Source: an uncultured beta proteobacterium
Lineage (GTDB): Bacteria > Pseudomonadota > Gammaproteobacteria > Burkholderiales > Burkholderiaceae_C
Length of the DNA stretch: 55,110 nt
NCBI GenBank assembly: GCA_903828665.1
Contig: CAIKMZ010000088.1
Location: forward strand, 1 to 55,110
Direction of reading: 5' to 3'
Shown here: positions 8,468-19,454 of the stretch, in pieces
How positions within the stretch are numbered: the first letter of the stretch is position 1
Layout: every line of letters begins with the position of its first letter
Made by a program: the position numbers and the translations under genes
Notes under the pieces: generated by a model
What the model was told of the DNA's origin: nothing
The model's database searches: none
Seen by the model: only the letters and a program-made list of their open reading frames with translations

Positions 8468-10078
8468 TCAGATCTCCTTGGATGATTGAGCGGCGGCGTA
8501 AACCGGCGCGGCCGATCCGCCGGAACCCGTGGACTGCTCGAGCGCGTATTTGCCGGTGCCCAGGCTTGACGGGCCGAGCCGCGCGTACTTGAACATCAGG
8601 TAGAGCTCGGCCACCAGCAGCAAGGTGTAGAACAGCAGGAAGCCGGCCAGCGAAAACACCACATCACCGCTGGTCAGGACCGAGGTCGAAAGATGGGTGG
8701 GCAGCATGCCCTGCACGGTCCAGGGCTGGCGGCCGTATTCGGCCACGAACCATCCCATTTCACAAGCGACCCACGGCAGCGGAATGCTCCACATCGCCCA
8801 CTTCAGCAGCCAGGGCCGGATCTCGATGCGGTTGCGCACGGACGACCAGAATGCCACGATCATCAGCGCCAGCATCGCGAAAGAGATTCCGACCATGACG
8901 CGGAAGGTCCAGAACATCGGCGCGACGCGCGGAATCGTGTCGTTGACGGCCTGCGCCTTCATCTCGGGCGTGGCTTGCGCGACATCGGCGACATATTTCT
9001 TCAGCAGCAGGCCATGGCCCAGCTCGGTCTTGACCGCATTGAAGCGCGCGAGCTTCTCGGCGTTCTTGGGGTCGGCGCGCAGCGCTTCCAGTGCCTTGAC
9101 GGCCAGAATGCCGCGCTCGATGCGCTCGGCCGTGGTCTTCTTGAGCTCTTCGATGCCCGGCATGGTCTTGTCCGTGCTGCGCGTGCCGATCAAGCCCGCC
9201 ACATAGGGAATGTGGATTGCAGCGTGGGTGGTGCCGGTGGCTTCGTCCGGAAAGCCGAACAGCGTCAGCCCGGCCGGTGCCGGCTCGGTTTTCCACATCG
9301 CTTCCATCGCCGCCATCTTGGCCTGCTGCGTCTCTGCCGCGGTGTAGCCCGACTCGTCGCCCAGCACGATCACCGACAGGGCCGAAGCCAGGCCGAAGGC
9401 CGCCGCAATGCGAAATGAGCGCAGGGCAAAGCCGCGGTCGCGCGACTTGAGCAGATACCAGCTGCTGATGCCGAGCATGAAGATCGATGCCGTGATATAG
9501 CCCGCGCCCACGGTGTGAACGAACTTGGCCTGCGCCACCGGATTGAACACGACGCCATAGAAGTTGGTGAGCTCCATGCGCATGGTCACGGGGTTGAAAT
9601 CCGAACCGACGGGGTTTTGCATCCAGCCGTTGGCAATCAGGATCAGCACCGCCGACAGGTTGGAGCCGATCGCCACCAGGTAGGTCACCGACAGGTGGCC
9701 GACCTTGCTCAGGCGATCCCAGCCGAAGAAGAACAGGCCGACAAAGGTGGATTCGAGAAAGAACGCCAGCAGCCCTTCGATGGCCAGCGGCGCGCCGAAA
9801 ATATCGCCGACATAGTGCGAGTAATAGGCCCAGTTGGTGCCGAACTGGAACTCCATCGTCAGGCCGGTGGTCACGCCCAGGGCGAAGTTGATGCCGAACA
9901 GCTTGCCCCAGAACTTGGTCATGTCGCGGTAGATGGTCTTGCCGGTCAGGACATAGACGGACTCCATGATGGCCAGCAGGAAGGAGAGCCCCAGCGTCAG
10001 GGGCACAAAGAGAAAGTGATAAAGGGCGGTTGCCGCAAACTGCAGTCGCGACAGATCCACCACGGATTCAGAAATCAT
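8468..10078 (-). CDS. cydA: Cytochrome bd ubiquinol oxidase subunit I
   Basis: A 536-residue protein that carries the hemes b558, b595 and d. His21 in LYHFLFVPLTLGLSF matches the E. coli heme b595 ligand His19; the G-W-M-Q-N-P-V-G motif, the GDESGYT start of the Q-loop, and the long loop up to VAPMFWTFRVMVG are all present. The Q-loop is of the long (E. coli-like) type, which separates it from the short-loop cyanide-insensitive CioA forms. It starts at ATG 10078, overlapping the cydP stop by 4 bp (ATGA), so the two are translationally coupled. Confidence 0.97.
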   Translation of the reverse strand: MISESVVDLSRLQFAATALYHFLFVPLTLGLSFLLAIMESVYVLTGKTIYRDMTKFWGKLFGINFALGVTTGLTMEFQFGTNWAYYSHYVGDIFGAPLAIEGLLAFFLESTFVGLFFFGWDRLSKVGHLSVTYLVAIGSNLSAVLILIANGWMQNPVGSDFNPVTMRMELTNFYGVVFNPVAQAKFVHTVGAGYITASIFMLGISSWYLLKSRDRGFALRSFRIAAAFGLASALSVIVLGDESGYTAAETQQAKMAAMEAMWKTEPAPAGLTLFGFPDEATGTTHAAIHIPYVAGLIGTRSTDKTMPGIEELKKTTAERIERGILAVKALEALRADPKNAEKLARFNAVKTELGHGLLLKKYVADVAQATPEMKAQAVNDTIPRVAPMFWTFRVMVGISFAMLALMIVAFWSSVRNRIEIRPWLLKWAMWSIPLPWVACEMGWFVAEYGRQPWTVQGMLPTHLSTSVLTSGDVVFSLAGFLLFYTLLLVAELYLMFKYARLGPSSLGTGKYALEQSTGSGGSAAPVYAAAQSSKEI

Positions 10079-10308
10079 GGCTTATCCTTTTTGACGGTTT
10101 CATTTGAGGGGAAATCTTGCGAGGCAATGCGATCCGCCACACCTTGCGCGATCACCTGCTCGGGCAGGCGCTGCGGGAAGAATGCGGCCTTGATCACAAG
10201 AAGCAAAACCAGCTTCAGCGCAAGCGCGCAGAGCAGTTCGCCCCGCAACTTTGGCTGCCAGTGCTTGGGGCGGCTGTCAGGCGCGATCTGATGTTGATTG
10301 GTCATCAT
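10075..10308 (-). CDS. cydP: Cytochrome bd oxidase putative small subunit CydP
   Basis: A 77-residue protein with one transmembrane helix (about residues 24-45, LLCALALKLVLLLVIKAAFF). It has the CydP-type pattern L-R-x-E-L-x-x-A-L-x-L-K followed by an F-F-P-x-R segment. CydP is a single-span protein encoded directly upstream of cydA in many beta- and gammaproteobacteria and is thought to be an accessory subunit. It is the first gene of the operon and overlaps cydA by 4 bp. Confidence 0.85.
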   Translation of the reverse strand: MMTNQHQIAPDSRPKHWQPKLRGELLCALALKLVLLLVIKAAFFPQRLPEQVIAQGVADRIASQDFPSNETVKKDKP

Positions 10309-10471
10309 GAACCTCGGAAATGAAACAAGAATGAGCAGCGTTGCGGGAAGTGAATATCCGCGCCGGCTGGCTCGCGAACCTTGACCGCTGCCTGGCCGGC
10401 GAGGCGCGTGCGGCGGGCGTCAGCCAGAAGGACTTCACAGCCACGTGGCCCGGGGGCCAATGAAAGCGATG

Positions 10472-10488
10472 CAAATCAGTCTGATTTG
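10472..10488. promoter_or_regulatory. Perfect palindrome, possible operator
   Basis: CAAATCA-GTC-TGATTTG, a 7-3-7 inverted repeat in an otherwise GC-rich region, about 165 bp upstream of cydP and 225 bp upstream of the MerR-type gene. It looks like a dimer-binding site for a regulator that I cannot name. Confidence 0.45.
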
Positions 10489-10618
10489 TCGGCAACTGTC
10501 TTCCCGTCATGCAACAGACCCCGCTTGGCGCAGCACCGGCTCGGCCGGTTGGGCTGCTTGGCTGTTTATCCCTGATTCCTGCAAGTCATCGGAGCATCGC
10601 CGAAAGACCTGGAACGAC

Positions 10619-10641
10619 TAAAATGTACACCGCATGTCCAG
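10619..10641 (+). promoter_or_regulatory. Candidate promoter -10 with two tandem CarH-like half-sites
   Basis: TAAAAT (10619-10624) resembles a -10 box. Overlapping it are ATGTACAC (10623-10630) and ATGTCCAG (10634-10641), exactly 11 bp apart. CarH-type regulators bind direct repeats of n-T-n-T-A-C-A-n at 11-bp spacing; the first repeat matches fully and the second has one mismatch. No good -35 box is visible. Confidence 0.4.
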
Positions 10642-10713
10642 GACAACATTCATAAATGGCACCAGTTCTTGACCAGACGCAAGACTGTGCAACTAATCCA
10701 TCATTCCAAGGCC

Positions 10714-11604
10714 ATGAAACAGACTGAGATTGAGCATGCGACCGGCTTGTCACGCGAAGTGCTGCGCAAGTGGGAGCTGCGCTACCAGTTTCCCCGGCCC
10801 AGGCGCGGCGCGCGCGGGCAGCGCCTCTACGATGCCAAGGACCTGCCCAAGCTGCAACTGCTCAGGCGCCTGACCGCTCTGGGCCTGCTGCCGGGCAAGC
10901 TGATGCCCCTGTCGCTGACCGAGCTGCAGTCCCTGCTGGACAGCACGTGCGACGCATCCGATCCGCGCGCGCTCGACGATGCGGTTCAGCAATTGCTGGC
11001 CTGCCTGGCGCCAGACAGTGTGCCAGGTGCGGTGCGGGACTACCTGGCCGGCCTGATCGACTCGGAAGGTCTGGCTCAGTTTGTCGAGCTGCGCCTGCCG
11101 CTTTTCAACCAGGCCGTGGGCGATGCCTGGGCTGCCGGACGCCTTGGCGTCCACGCGGAACACCATTACAGCCATGCGGTACAGTGGGTTGTGCAGAGCC
11201 GCCTGCCCGGGCGCCAGCCGACGAATTTTCAGCAGCGCATCCTGTTGACGACGCCACCGGGCGAACTCCATGGTCTGGGGCTACTGGCGGTGCACGCCGC
11301 GCTGACCTTGCAGGGCGCCGACTGCTTCAACATGGGTACGCAGACGCCGGCGTCGGATGTGGTGCAGGCGGTGAAGGATTGGGACATCACCCTGCTGGCG
11401 ATTTCAGCCAGCGTTGCGGTGCGGCCCGAACTGGCGCGATCCTATGTGATGGCGCTGCGTCGCGCCTTGCCCCGACGCTGCAGGATCTGGGTCGGCGGCC
11501 GGGGATTTTTGTCGCTGAAAGCCTCGCCCGTGGCGGGTGTCAAGGTATTTCAGACCACAGCGCAGGCCGTGCACGCCTGGAAAAAAATGACAATCGGGTC
11601 ATGA
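10714..11604 (+). CDS. MerR-type regulator with cobalamin-binding domain (CarH/LitR-like)
   Basis: A 296-residue protein from ATG 10714 (AAGG site); a TTG at 10669 would add 15 residues. It has an N-terminal MerR winged helix (TEIEHATGLSREVLRKWELRYQFPRPRR...GQRLYDAKDLPKL), a helical middle, and a C-terminal B12-binding Rossmann-like domain. Key residues are W139-x9-E149-H150, the light-sensing helical-bundle motif of CarH, and E184-x-H186-x-x-G189, the cobalamin-ligating motif, followed by Ser231 and Gly261-Gly262. Known relatives are adenosylcobalamin photoreceptors that repress in the dark. It overlaps the EamA exporter by 4 bp and diverges from cyd. Light sensing is inferred from the conserved residues. 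Confidence 0.85.
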   Translation: MKQTEIEHATGLSREVLRKWELRYQFPRPRRGARGQRLYDAKDLPKLQLLRRLTALGLLPGKLMPLSLTELQSLLDSTCDASDPRALDDAVQQLLACLAPDSVPGAVRDYLAGLIDSEGLAQFVELRLPLFNQAVGDAWAAGRLGVHAEHHYSHAVQWVVQSRLPGRQPTNFQQRILLTTPPGELHGLGLLAVHAALTLQGADCFNMGTQTPASDVVQAVKDWDITLLAISASVAVRPELARSYVMALRRALPRRCRIWVGGRGFLSLKASPVAGVKVFQTTAQAVHAWKKMTIGS

Positions 11605-12665
11605 CAAGCCTGGCTTCACCGCAAAACCCCGGCATTGCAGCCGCGCTCATGGCAGCGGTCCTGTTCGGAGGCGCAACACCACTGGCCAAGCTGCTGCTCG
11701 CCGGCATCGACCCCTGGCTGCTGGCGGCGCTGTTCTACCTCGGCTCGGGCCTGGGCCTACTGCTGTGGCGGCGCCTGCGGCGCACGCCGGTTGCGGCACT
11801 GGCGAGCGGCGACTGGCCCTGGCTGGCCGGCGCCATCGCATCGGGCGGCGTGCTCGCGCCGGTGCTGCTGATGGTCGGATTGCGCCACATGCCGGCCTCG
11901 GGTGCGTCCCTGCTGCTCAACGCCGAGACTGTCTTCACGGTGCTGATCGCCTGGGCTGTCTTTCGCGAAAACATGGCGTGGCGCATCGCGCTGGGCTTGC
12001 TGGCCATCGTCGGCGGCGCGCTGCTGCTGGCGTGGCCGCAAGAGGCCGGTGTCGCCAGCATCGGCCCGACACTGGCCGTGCTCGGCGCCTGCCTGGCCTG
12101 GGGACTGGACAACAACCTGACGCGGCGCGTCTCACTGAACGATGCAAGCTGGATTGCTTCGGTCAAGGGCCTGGTGGCCGGCAGCGTCAATCTGGCCATT
12201 GCCCTGTACCTGGGTGCGCCATGGCCGGCACTGCCCTTCGTTCTGGGTGCGGGTGCGGTCGGCTTTGTCGCCTACGGTGTGAGCCTGACGCTTTATGTGG
12301 TGGGCTTGCGGCATCTGGGCACGGCGCGCGCCGGCGCCTACTTTTCCGTCGCGCCCTTCTTCGGCGCCGCGCTGGCGGTACCCTTGCTGGCCGAGCCGAT
12401 CACGGCGCGCCTGCTGCTGGCCGCTGCGGCCATGGGTCTTGGCGTCTGGCTGCACCTGACCGAACGCCACCAGCACGCGCACACGCATGGGCTGGTGGAA
12501 CACGAGCACCTGCACGTGCATGACGAACACCATCGGCACTTGCATGCCGATGGTGTTGTTACTGAAGGAGCGCACCGCCACCTGCACCGGCATGATCCGA
12601 TCCAGCATAGCCATGCGCATTTCCCCGATGCGCACCACCGGCACCAGCACGGCGCCGGCGGCTGA
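11601..12665 (+). CDS. EamA/DMT-family transporter with His-rich C-terminal tail
   Basis: A 354-residue protein with ten predicted membrane helices in two EamA repeats (about residues 10-140 and 150-285). The final ~65 residues are cytoplasmic or periplasmic and extremely His-rich, with many H-x-H and HVHDEHH-type clusters. DMT proteins are usually metabolite exporters; the tail suggests binding or sensing of Ni, Co or Zn. It starts at ATG 11601, overlapping the stop of the cobalamin-binding regulator (ATGA), so the pair is co-translated. The substrate is not known. Confidence 0.85.
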   Translation: MTSLASPQNPGIAAALMAAVLFGGATPLAKLLLAGIDPWLLAALFYLGSGLGLLLWRRLRRTPVAALASGDWPWLAGAIASGGVLAPVLLMVGLRHMPASGASLLLNAETVFTVLIAWAVFRENMAWRIALGLLAIVGGALLLAWPQEAGVASIGPTLAVLGACLAWGLDNNLTRRVSLNDASWIASVKGLVAGSVNLAIALYLGAPWPALPFVLGAGAVGFVAYGVSLTLYVVGLRHLGTARAGAYFSVAPFFGAALAVPLLAEPITARLLLAAAAMGLGVWLHLTERHQHAHTHGLVEHEHLHVHDEHHRHLHADGVVTEGAHRHLHRHDPIQHSHAHFPDAHHRHQHGAGG

Positions 12666-12676
12666 CTACGCGGCGG

Positions 12677-14338
12677 TCACTTGACGACCATCAGCGTGAA
12701 CGGGAAGACATAGGCCTGCATCGTCACGTAGAGGCCGACCAGGCAGGCCAGCGCGATCGAGTGGAAGAACACGTAGCGCAGGATGTCGCCTTCGTGGTTG
12801 AACCAGCGCGTGGCGGTGGAGGCAACGACGATCGACTGCGCGTCGATCATCTTGCCCATCACGCCGCCTGAACTGTTGGCCGCGCCCATCAGGTTCGGTG
12901 ACAGTCCGAGCTGTTCCGCGGCCACCTTCTGCATGCCGCCGAACAGCACGTTGGACGCGGTGTCGGAGCCCGTCATCGCGACGCCGATCCAGCCCATCAG
13001 GGTGCCGAAGAACGGATAGAAGGCGCCGGTATTGGCGAACGCCAGGCCGAGCGTGGTGTCGGTGCCGGAATAGCGCGTCAGGGTGCCCAGGCCCAGCATC
13101 AGGACGATGGTCATGAGCGAGTAGCGAACCAGCCAGAAAGTGCGGACAAAGGTGCGCGCGATCTCGGTCGGCTTGTATTTCATGATCAGCGCGCCGACGA
13201 TGGCCGACAGCAGGATGCCGGTGCCGGTGGCCGACAGGATGCCCAGCACATAGACGGCGCCTTCCTTGGTCGGCTTGGACACCACCGGCGGCATCTTCTC
13301 GATCAGGTTGTGCAGGCCGCCCATCGGGAATGACGGCGCGTAGATGCCGTTGAGCCAGGTCTTCACCACCGGCAGGCCCCAGATGAACACGAACACCGAC
13401 AGGATCACCCACGGGGTCCAGGCGCGCACGAGGTCGGCACGGCTGTGGCGCGTGATGGCGAGGGCCGGCTTGGCTTCGCCGCTGTCGGTCTCATGGCCGC
13501 GCAGCGAGGTCGAGGTCCAGACCTTCTTCGGCTGCCAGACACGCAGGAACAGCACGAGCGAGATCATCGACACGATGGCGGCGATGATGTCGACCAGTTC
13601 CGGGCCGATGAAGTTCGACACCAGGTATTGCGGGATGGCAAATGACAGACCCGTGACCAGGATCGCCGGCCAGATTTCCATCATCGCCTTGCGACCGGCA
13701 AAAGCCCAGATCAGCCAGAACGGCACCAGCAGCGAGAAGAACGGCAGTTGCCGGCCAATCATCGCGGTGACCTGCATCAGGTCGTAGCCGTGCACCTTGG
13801 CCAGCGTGATCACCGGCGTGCCCAGGGCGCCGAAGGCGACCGGCGCGGTATTGGCGATCAGGCTCAGGCCGGAGGCGGCCAGCGGCGAAAAGCCCAGGCC
13901 GATCAGGATGCCCGCCGTCACCGCCACCGGCGTGCCGAAGCCCGCCGCGCCTTCGAAGAAGGCGCCGAAACAGAAGGCGATCAGCAGCAGTTGCAAACGC
14001 CGGTCATCAGTGATGCCCGAGAGCGAGTCCTGCAGGATCTTGAAGCTGCCGTTCTGCTCGGCCAGCTGCTGCAGGAAGATGATGTTGAGCACGATCCAGC
14101 CGATCGGCAGCAGGCCGGTGAAGCCGCCGTACAGCGCCGCCGTCCCCGCCATGCCGGCGGGCATGCCATAGGCGAACACGGCCACCAGCACGGCCGCAGC
14201 CAAGCCCAGCGCCGCCGCGATATGCGCCTTGATGTGCATGAAGCCCAGCGCCACCAACATCACCACCACCGGCACCGCTGCCAGCGCGGTGGAAATCACC
14301 ATGTTCCCGAATGGGTCGTAAACCTGTTGCCAAATCAT
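12677..14338 (-). CDS. lldP: L-lactate permease (LctP/LldP family)
   Basis: A 553-residue polytopic protein of the usual family length. It begins MIWQQVYDPFGNMVISTALAA, like E. coli LldP, and has the family segments FCFGAFFEGAAGFGTPVAVTAGILIGLGF and GSDTASNVLFGGMQ...SPNLMGAANSSGGVMGKMI. It imports L- and D-lactate (and glycolate) with protons across the inner membrane. It starts at ATG 14338 with a TAGGAG site. It lies 234 bp downstream of the lactate dehydrogenase, separated by palindromic repeats, and is the last gene of the lactate operon. It is convergent with the EamA gene. Confidence 0.95.
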   Translation of the reverse strand: MIWQQVYDPFGNMVISTALAAVPVVVMLVALGFMHIKAHIAAALGLAAAVLVAVFAYGMPAGMAGTAALYGGFTGLLPIGWIVLNIIFLQQLAEQNGSFKILQDSLSGITDDRRLQLLLIAFCFGAFFEGAAGFGTPVAVTAGILIGLGFSPLAASGLSLIANTAPVAFGALGTPVITLAKVHGYDLMQVTAMIGRQLPFFSLLVPFWLIWAFAGRKAMMEIWPAILVTGLSFAIPQYLVSNFIGPELVDIIAAIVSMISLVLFLRVWQPKKVWTSTSLRGHETDSGEAKPALAITRHSRADLVRAWTPWVILSVFVFIWGLPVVKTWLNGIYAPSFPMGGLHNLIEKMPPVVSKPTKEGAVYVLGILSATGTGILLSAIVGALIMKYKPTEIARTFVRTFWLVRYSLMTIVLMLGLGTLTRYSGTDTTLGLAFANTGAFYPFFGTLMGWIGVAMTGSDTASNVLFGGMQKVAAEQLGLSPNLMGAANSSGGVMGKMIDAQSIVVASTATRWFNHEGDILRYVFFHSIALACLVGLYVTMQAYVFPFTLMVVK

Positions 14339-14418
14339 CGGAGTCTCCTATGTAAAAGTTGAAAAATAAAACCTTGTTATTCCCTGACCTGTTTCTTCGT
14401 CATCGCGACCCCGTGCTT

Positions 14419-14451
14419 GTCATCCCGAACCTGATCCGGGGCCGCAATGAC
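14419..14451. repeat. Short copy of the dispersed palindromic repeat
   Basis: A 33-bp unit GTCATCCCGAACCTGATC... ending in CCGCAATGAC. It matches the left half plus the end of the longer copies at 14463-14531 and 30135-30203, with the inner part missing. Confidence 0.7.
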
Positions 14452-14462
14452 AAAACCTGCCC

Positions 14463-14531
14463 GTCATCCCGGACTTGATCCGGGATCCATTGCCACGCCT
14501 GCCCTGGATTGCGGGTCAAGCCCGCAATGAC
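14463..14531. repeat. Palindromic intergenic repeat (REP-like), copy 1
   Basis: A 69-bp element made of two hairpins, CCCGGACTTGATCCGGG and TTGCGGGTCAAGCCCGCAA, flanked by GTCATC and ATGAC. It is nearly identical to the 69-bp copy at 30135-30203. It sits between the lactate dehydrogenase and permease genes. Confidence 0.85.
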
Positions 14532-14572
14532 CAGGTGAAGTTGATGGCGCGCATGCAATTGCGACCATCCCG

Positions 14573-17349
<2,777 letters not shown>

Positions 17350-17353
<4 letters not shown>

Positions 17354-18783
17354 GGTTTTCTGTCTTTCAACAGATCGCGCAGGCGTTTGGCCGCGGGCAC
17401 CAGCGGCGTGCGGCTGCGCGTCCAGGCGCCCTGCTCGGTGGGTGACAGCGCGCGGCCGCGGCTCATGAACCAAGACGCCAGGCGGTACAGGCCGAGCCGG
17501 CCATAGACCTGGGCCCAGACGCTCCAGACGGCGGTGCCGGAAACGCTGCGCGCAGCGCCGCTGCCGCGCAGATTGGATTCTTCGGTGTCGGGGCGCGCCT
17601 GCGCCTCGTTGCGCAGGCGAACCAGGATGTCGGGGATCGGAATGCGCACCGGGCAGACCTCGCCGCAGGCGCCGCACAGGGTCGAGGCGAAGGCCAGCGG
17701 ATAGGTGCTCTCCAGCCCGAGCAGATGCGGCGAAATGATGGCGCCGATCGGACCCGGGTAGGTCGTGCCATAGGCGTGGCCGCCGATGCGCGCGTAGACC
17801 GGGCAGTGGTTCATGCAGGCGCCGCAGCGGATGCACTGCAGCGTGGCGCGCAACTCTTCGTCGGCATAGGCCTGCGTCCGTCCGTTGTCGAGCAGGATCA
17901 GGTGCACTTCTTCGGGGCCGTCCTTCTCGCCGGGTTTGCGCGGACCGCTGATCAGGTTGAAGTAGGTGGTCACCGCCTGGCCGGTTGCCGAGCGCGACAG
18001 CAGGCTGTAGAGCGGCGGCACGTGTTCCAGCTTTTCCACCACCTTCTCGATGCCGGTGATGGCGATGTGCACGCGCGGCACCGTGGTGCACATGCGGCCG
18101 TTGCCCTCGTTCTCGACCAGGCACAGCGTGCCGGTCTCGGCGACGGCGAAGTTCACGCCCGATAGGCCGATGTCGGCCTCGGCGAACTTGTGGCGCAGCA
18201 CCCGGCGGCCGATCTGGATCAGCGCATCGACGTCTTCGGTGTAGGCTACGCCCGGCAGTTCCTTGGCGAACAGCCTAGCGATGTCCTGCTTGGTCTTGTG
18301 GATCGCCGGCATGATGATGTGCGACGGCTTCTCGCCGGCGAGCTGCACGATGTACTCGCCCATGTCGGACTCGATGGCCTCGATGCCGGCGGCCTGCATC
18401 GCGTGGTTGAACTCGACCTCCTCGCTCACCATCGACTTGCCCTTGATGACACTCCTGGCCTTGACGCGCTGCGCAATCGCCAGCGCAATCGCATTGGCCT
18501 CGTCGGGCGTCTGCGCCCAATGCACCTGGATGCCATTGGCGGTCAGCTTCGCCTCAAGCTGCTCGAGCAGGCGCGGCAAATGCGCCAGGCTGTAGCGGCG
18601 GATGGCGGCGCCGAGATCGCGCAGGCCTTCGAGCTCCTCGCGGTCCGGAAACTGGGCGCGGCGCTTGGCCTGCAGGAAGTCCATGGCGCCGCGGAAATTC
18701 TTCTGCTGACCGGCGTCGTTCAGGACCGCGCGGCTGCGCGCCTTGAAGTCTTCCATCGGGTGGATCTTGATGACCGGGCTCAT
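17350..18783 (-). CDS. lutB: Lactate utilization iron-sulfur protein LutB
   Basis: A 477-residue protein. The N-terminal LUD domain contains SVIKGKSMVSEEVEFNHAM and ETGTLCLVENEGNGRM. It is followed by two [4Fe-4S]-binding motifs, CIRCGACMNHCPVY and CGACGEVCPVRIPI, and a C-terminal tail. Together with LutA and LutC it forms the L-lactate dehydrogenase complex that oxidises L-lactate to pyruvate. It starts at ATG 18783, overlaps lutC by 4 bp upstream, and overlaps the D-lactate dehydrogenase gene by 4 bp downstream. Confidence 0.95.
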
Positions 18784-19454
18784 GATGCACCTCCCTGCGG
18801 GTGGCACAGCAGCACCACGAGTTCGCGCGGTCCGTGCGCGCCATAGGCCAGCGTCTGCTGGATGTCAGCGGTCTTGGACGGGCCGCAGACCAGCAATGCG
18901 TTGGTCGGCAAACTCGCGCTCCAGCCCTCGATGCGCATGGCCGAGTGCAGGTCGGCGTGGATGGTGCTCACGTCAAGCAGCACGAAATGCAGCGCGGGCA
19001 CGAGCGACATCAAGCGCGGCTCGGACGCTTCGGGCCACAGGATCAGGCTGCCGGTCTCGGCAATGGCGCTGCGCGCCAGCGTGAGCGAGGCATCGACTTC
19101 GTCGAACAGGACGTCGCGCCAGGAATCGATCGACTCTGCGTAGTGCAGCAGTTGCAGGTTGGGCGCATGGCGTGCTTGCAGCAGCGCGCCATGCGGCGTG
19201 TCGCTGCCGAGCAGCAGATTGCGCAGGCCCTTGGCGGCGGCGATCTGCAGCAGCAGGTCCGGCCAGGCATCCGCCGTGGTGTCGTGGACTTCGGTCTTGA
19301 CCGCTTCGAGCGCGCTGCGCAGGCGGCTGATGCGCTGCGCGTTGTCCTCGTTGCGCTGGCGGGCATCGTACCAGGCGGCCACATCGGGCAGCGCCGGCAG
19401 CGTGGCCGGTGGCGTGGCGCGCAGGCGCGCCAGGATGGCGTCGCGCGCGCTCAT
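18780..19454 (-). CDS. lutC: Lactate utilization protein LutC
   Basis: A 224-residue LUD-domain protein starting at ATG 19454. The family pattern I-A-E-T-G-S-L-I-L-W and the later P-A-L-H-F-V-L-L...GPSKTADI segment are present. It is the third component of the LutABC L-lactate oxidising complex. It overlaps lutA and lutB by 4 bp on each side. The order here is A-C-B rather than the A-B-C of Bacillus. Confidence 0.92.
   Translation of the reverse strand: MSARDAILARLRATPPATLPALPDVAAWYDARQRNEDNAQRISRLRSALEAVKTEVHDTTADAWPDLLLQIAAAKGLRNLLLGSDTPHGALLQARHAPNLQLLHYAESIDSWRDVLFDEVDASLTLARSAIAETGSLILWPEASEPRLMSLVPALHFVLLDVSTIHADLHSAMRIEGWSASLPTNALLVCGPSKTADIQQTLAYGAHGPRELVVLLCHPQGGAS

Larger units (their letters stand above)
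10309..10713. other. Divergent regulatory region between cydP and the MerR-type regulator
   Basis: About 400 bp without a supported gene. It holds the perfect palindrome at 10472-10488 and a pair of 11-bp-phased TGTACA-like repeats at 10623-10641, listed separately. I saw no FNR-type TTGAT-N4-ATCAA site. Confidence 0.5.

Noticed and set aside
7156-8592. Plus-strand open frame opposite cydB
   Set aside because: Antisense to a certain cydB; composition is the usual mirrored His/Arg/Gln pattern.
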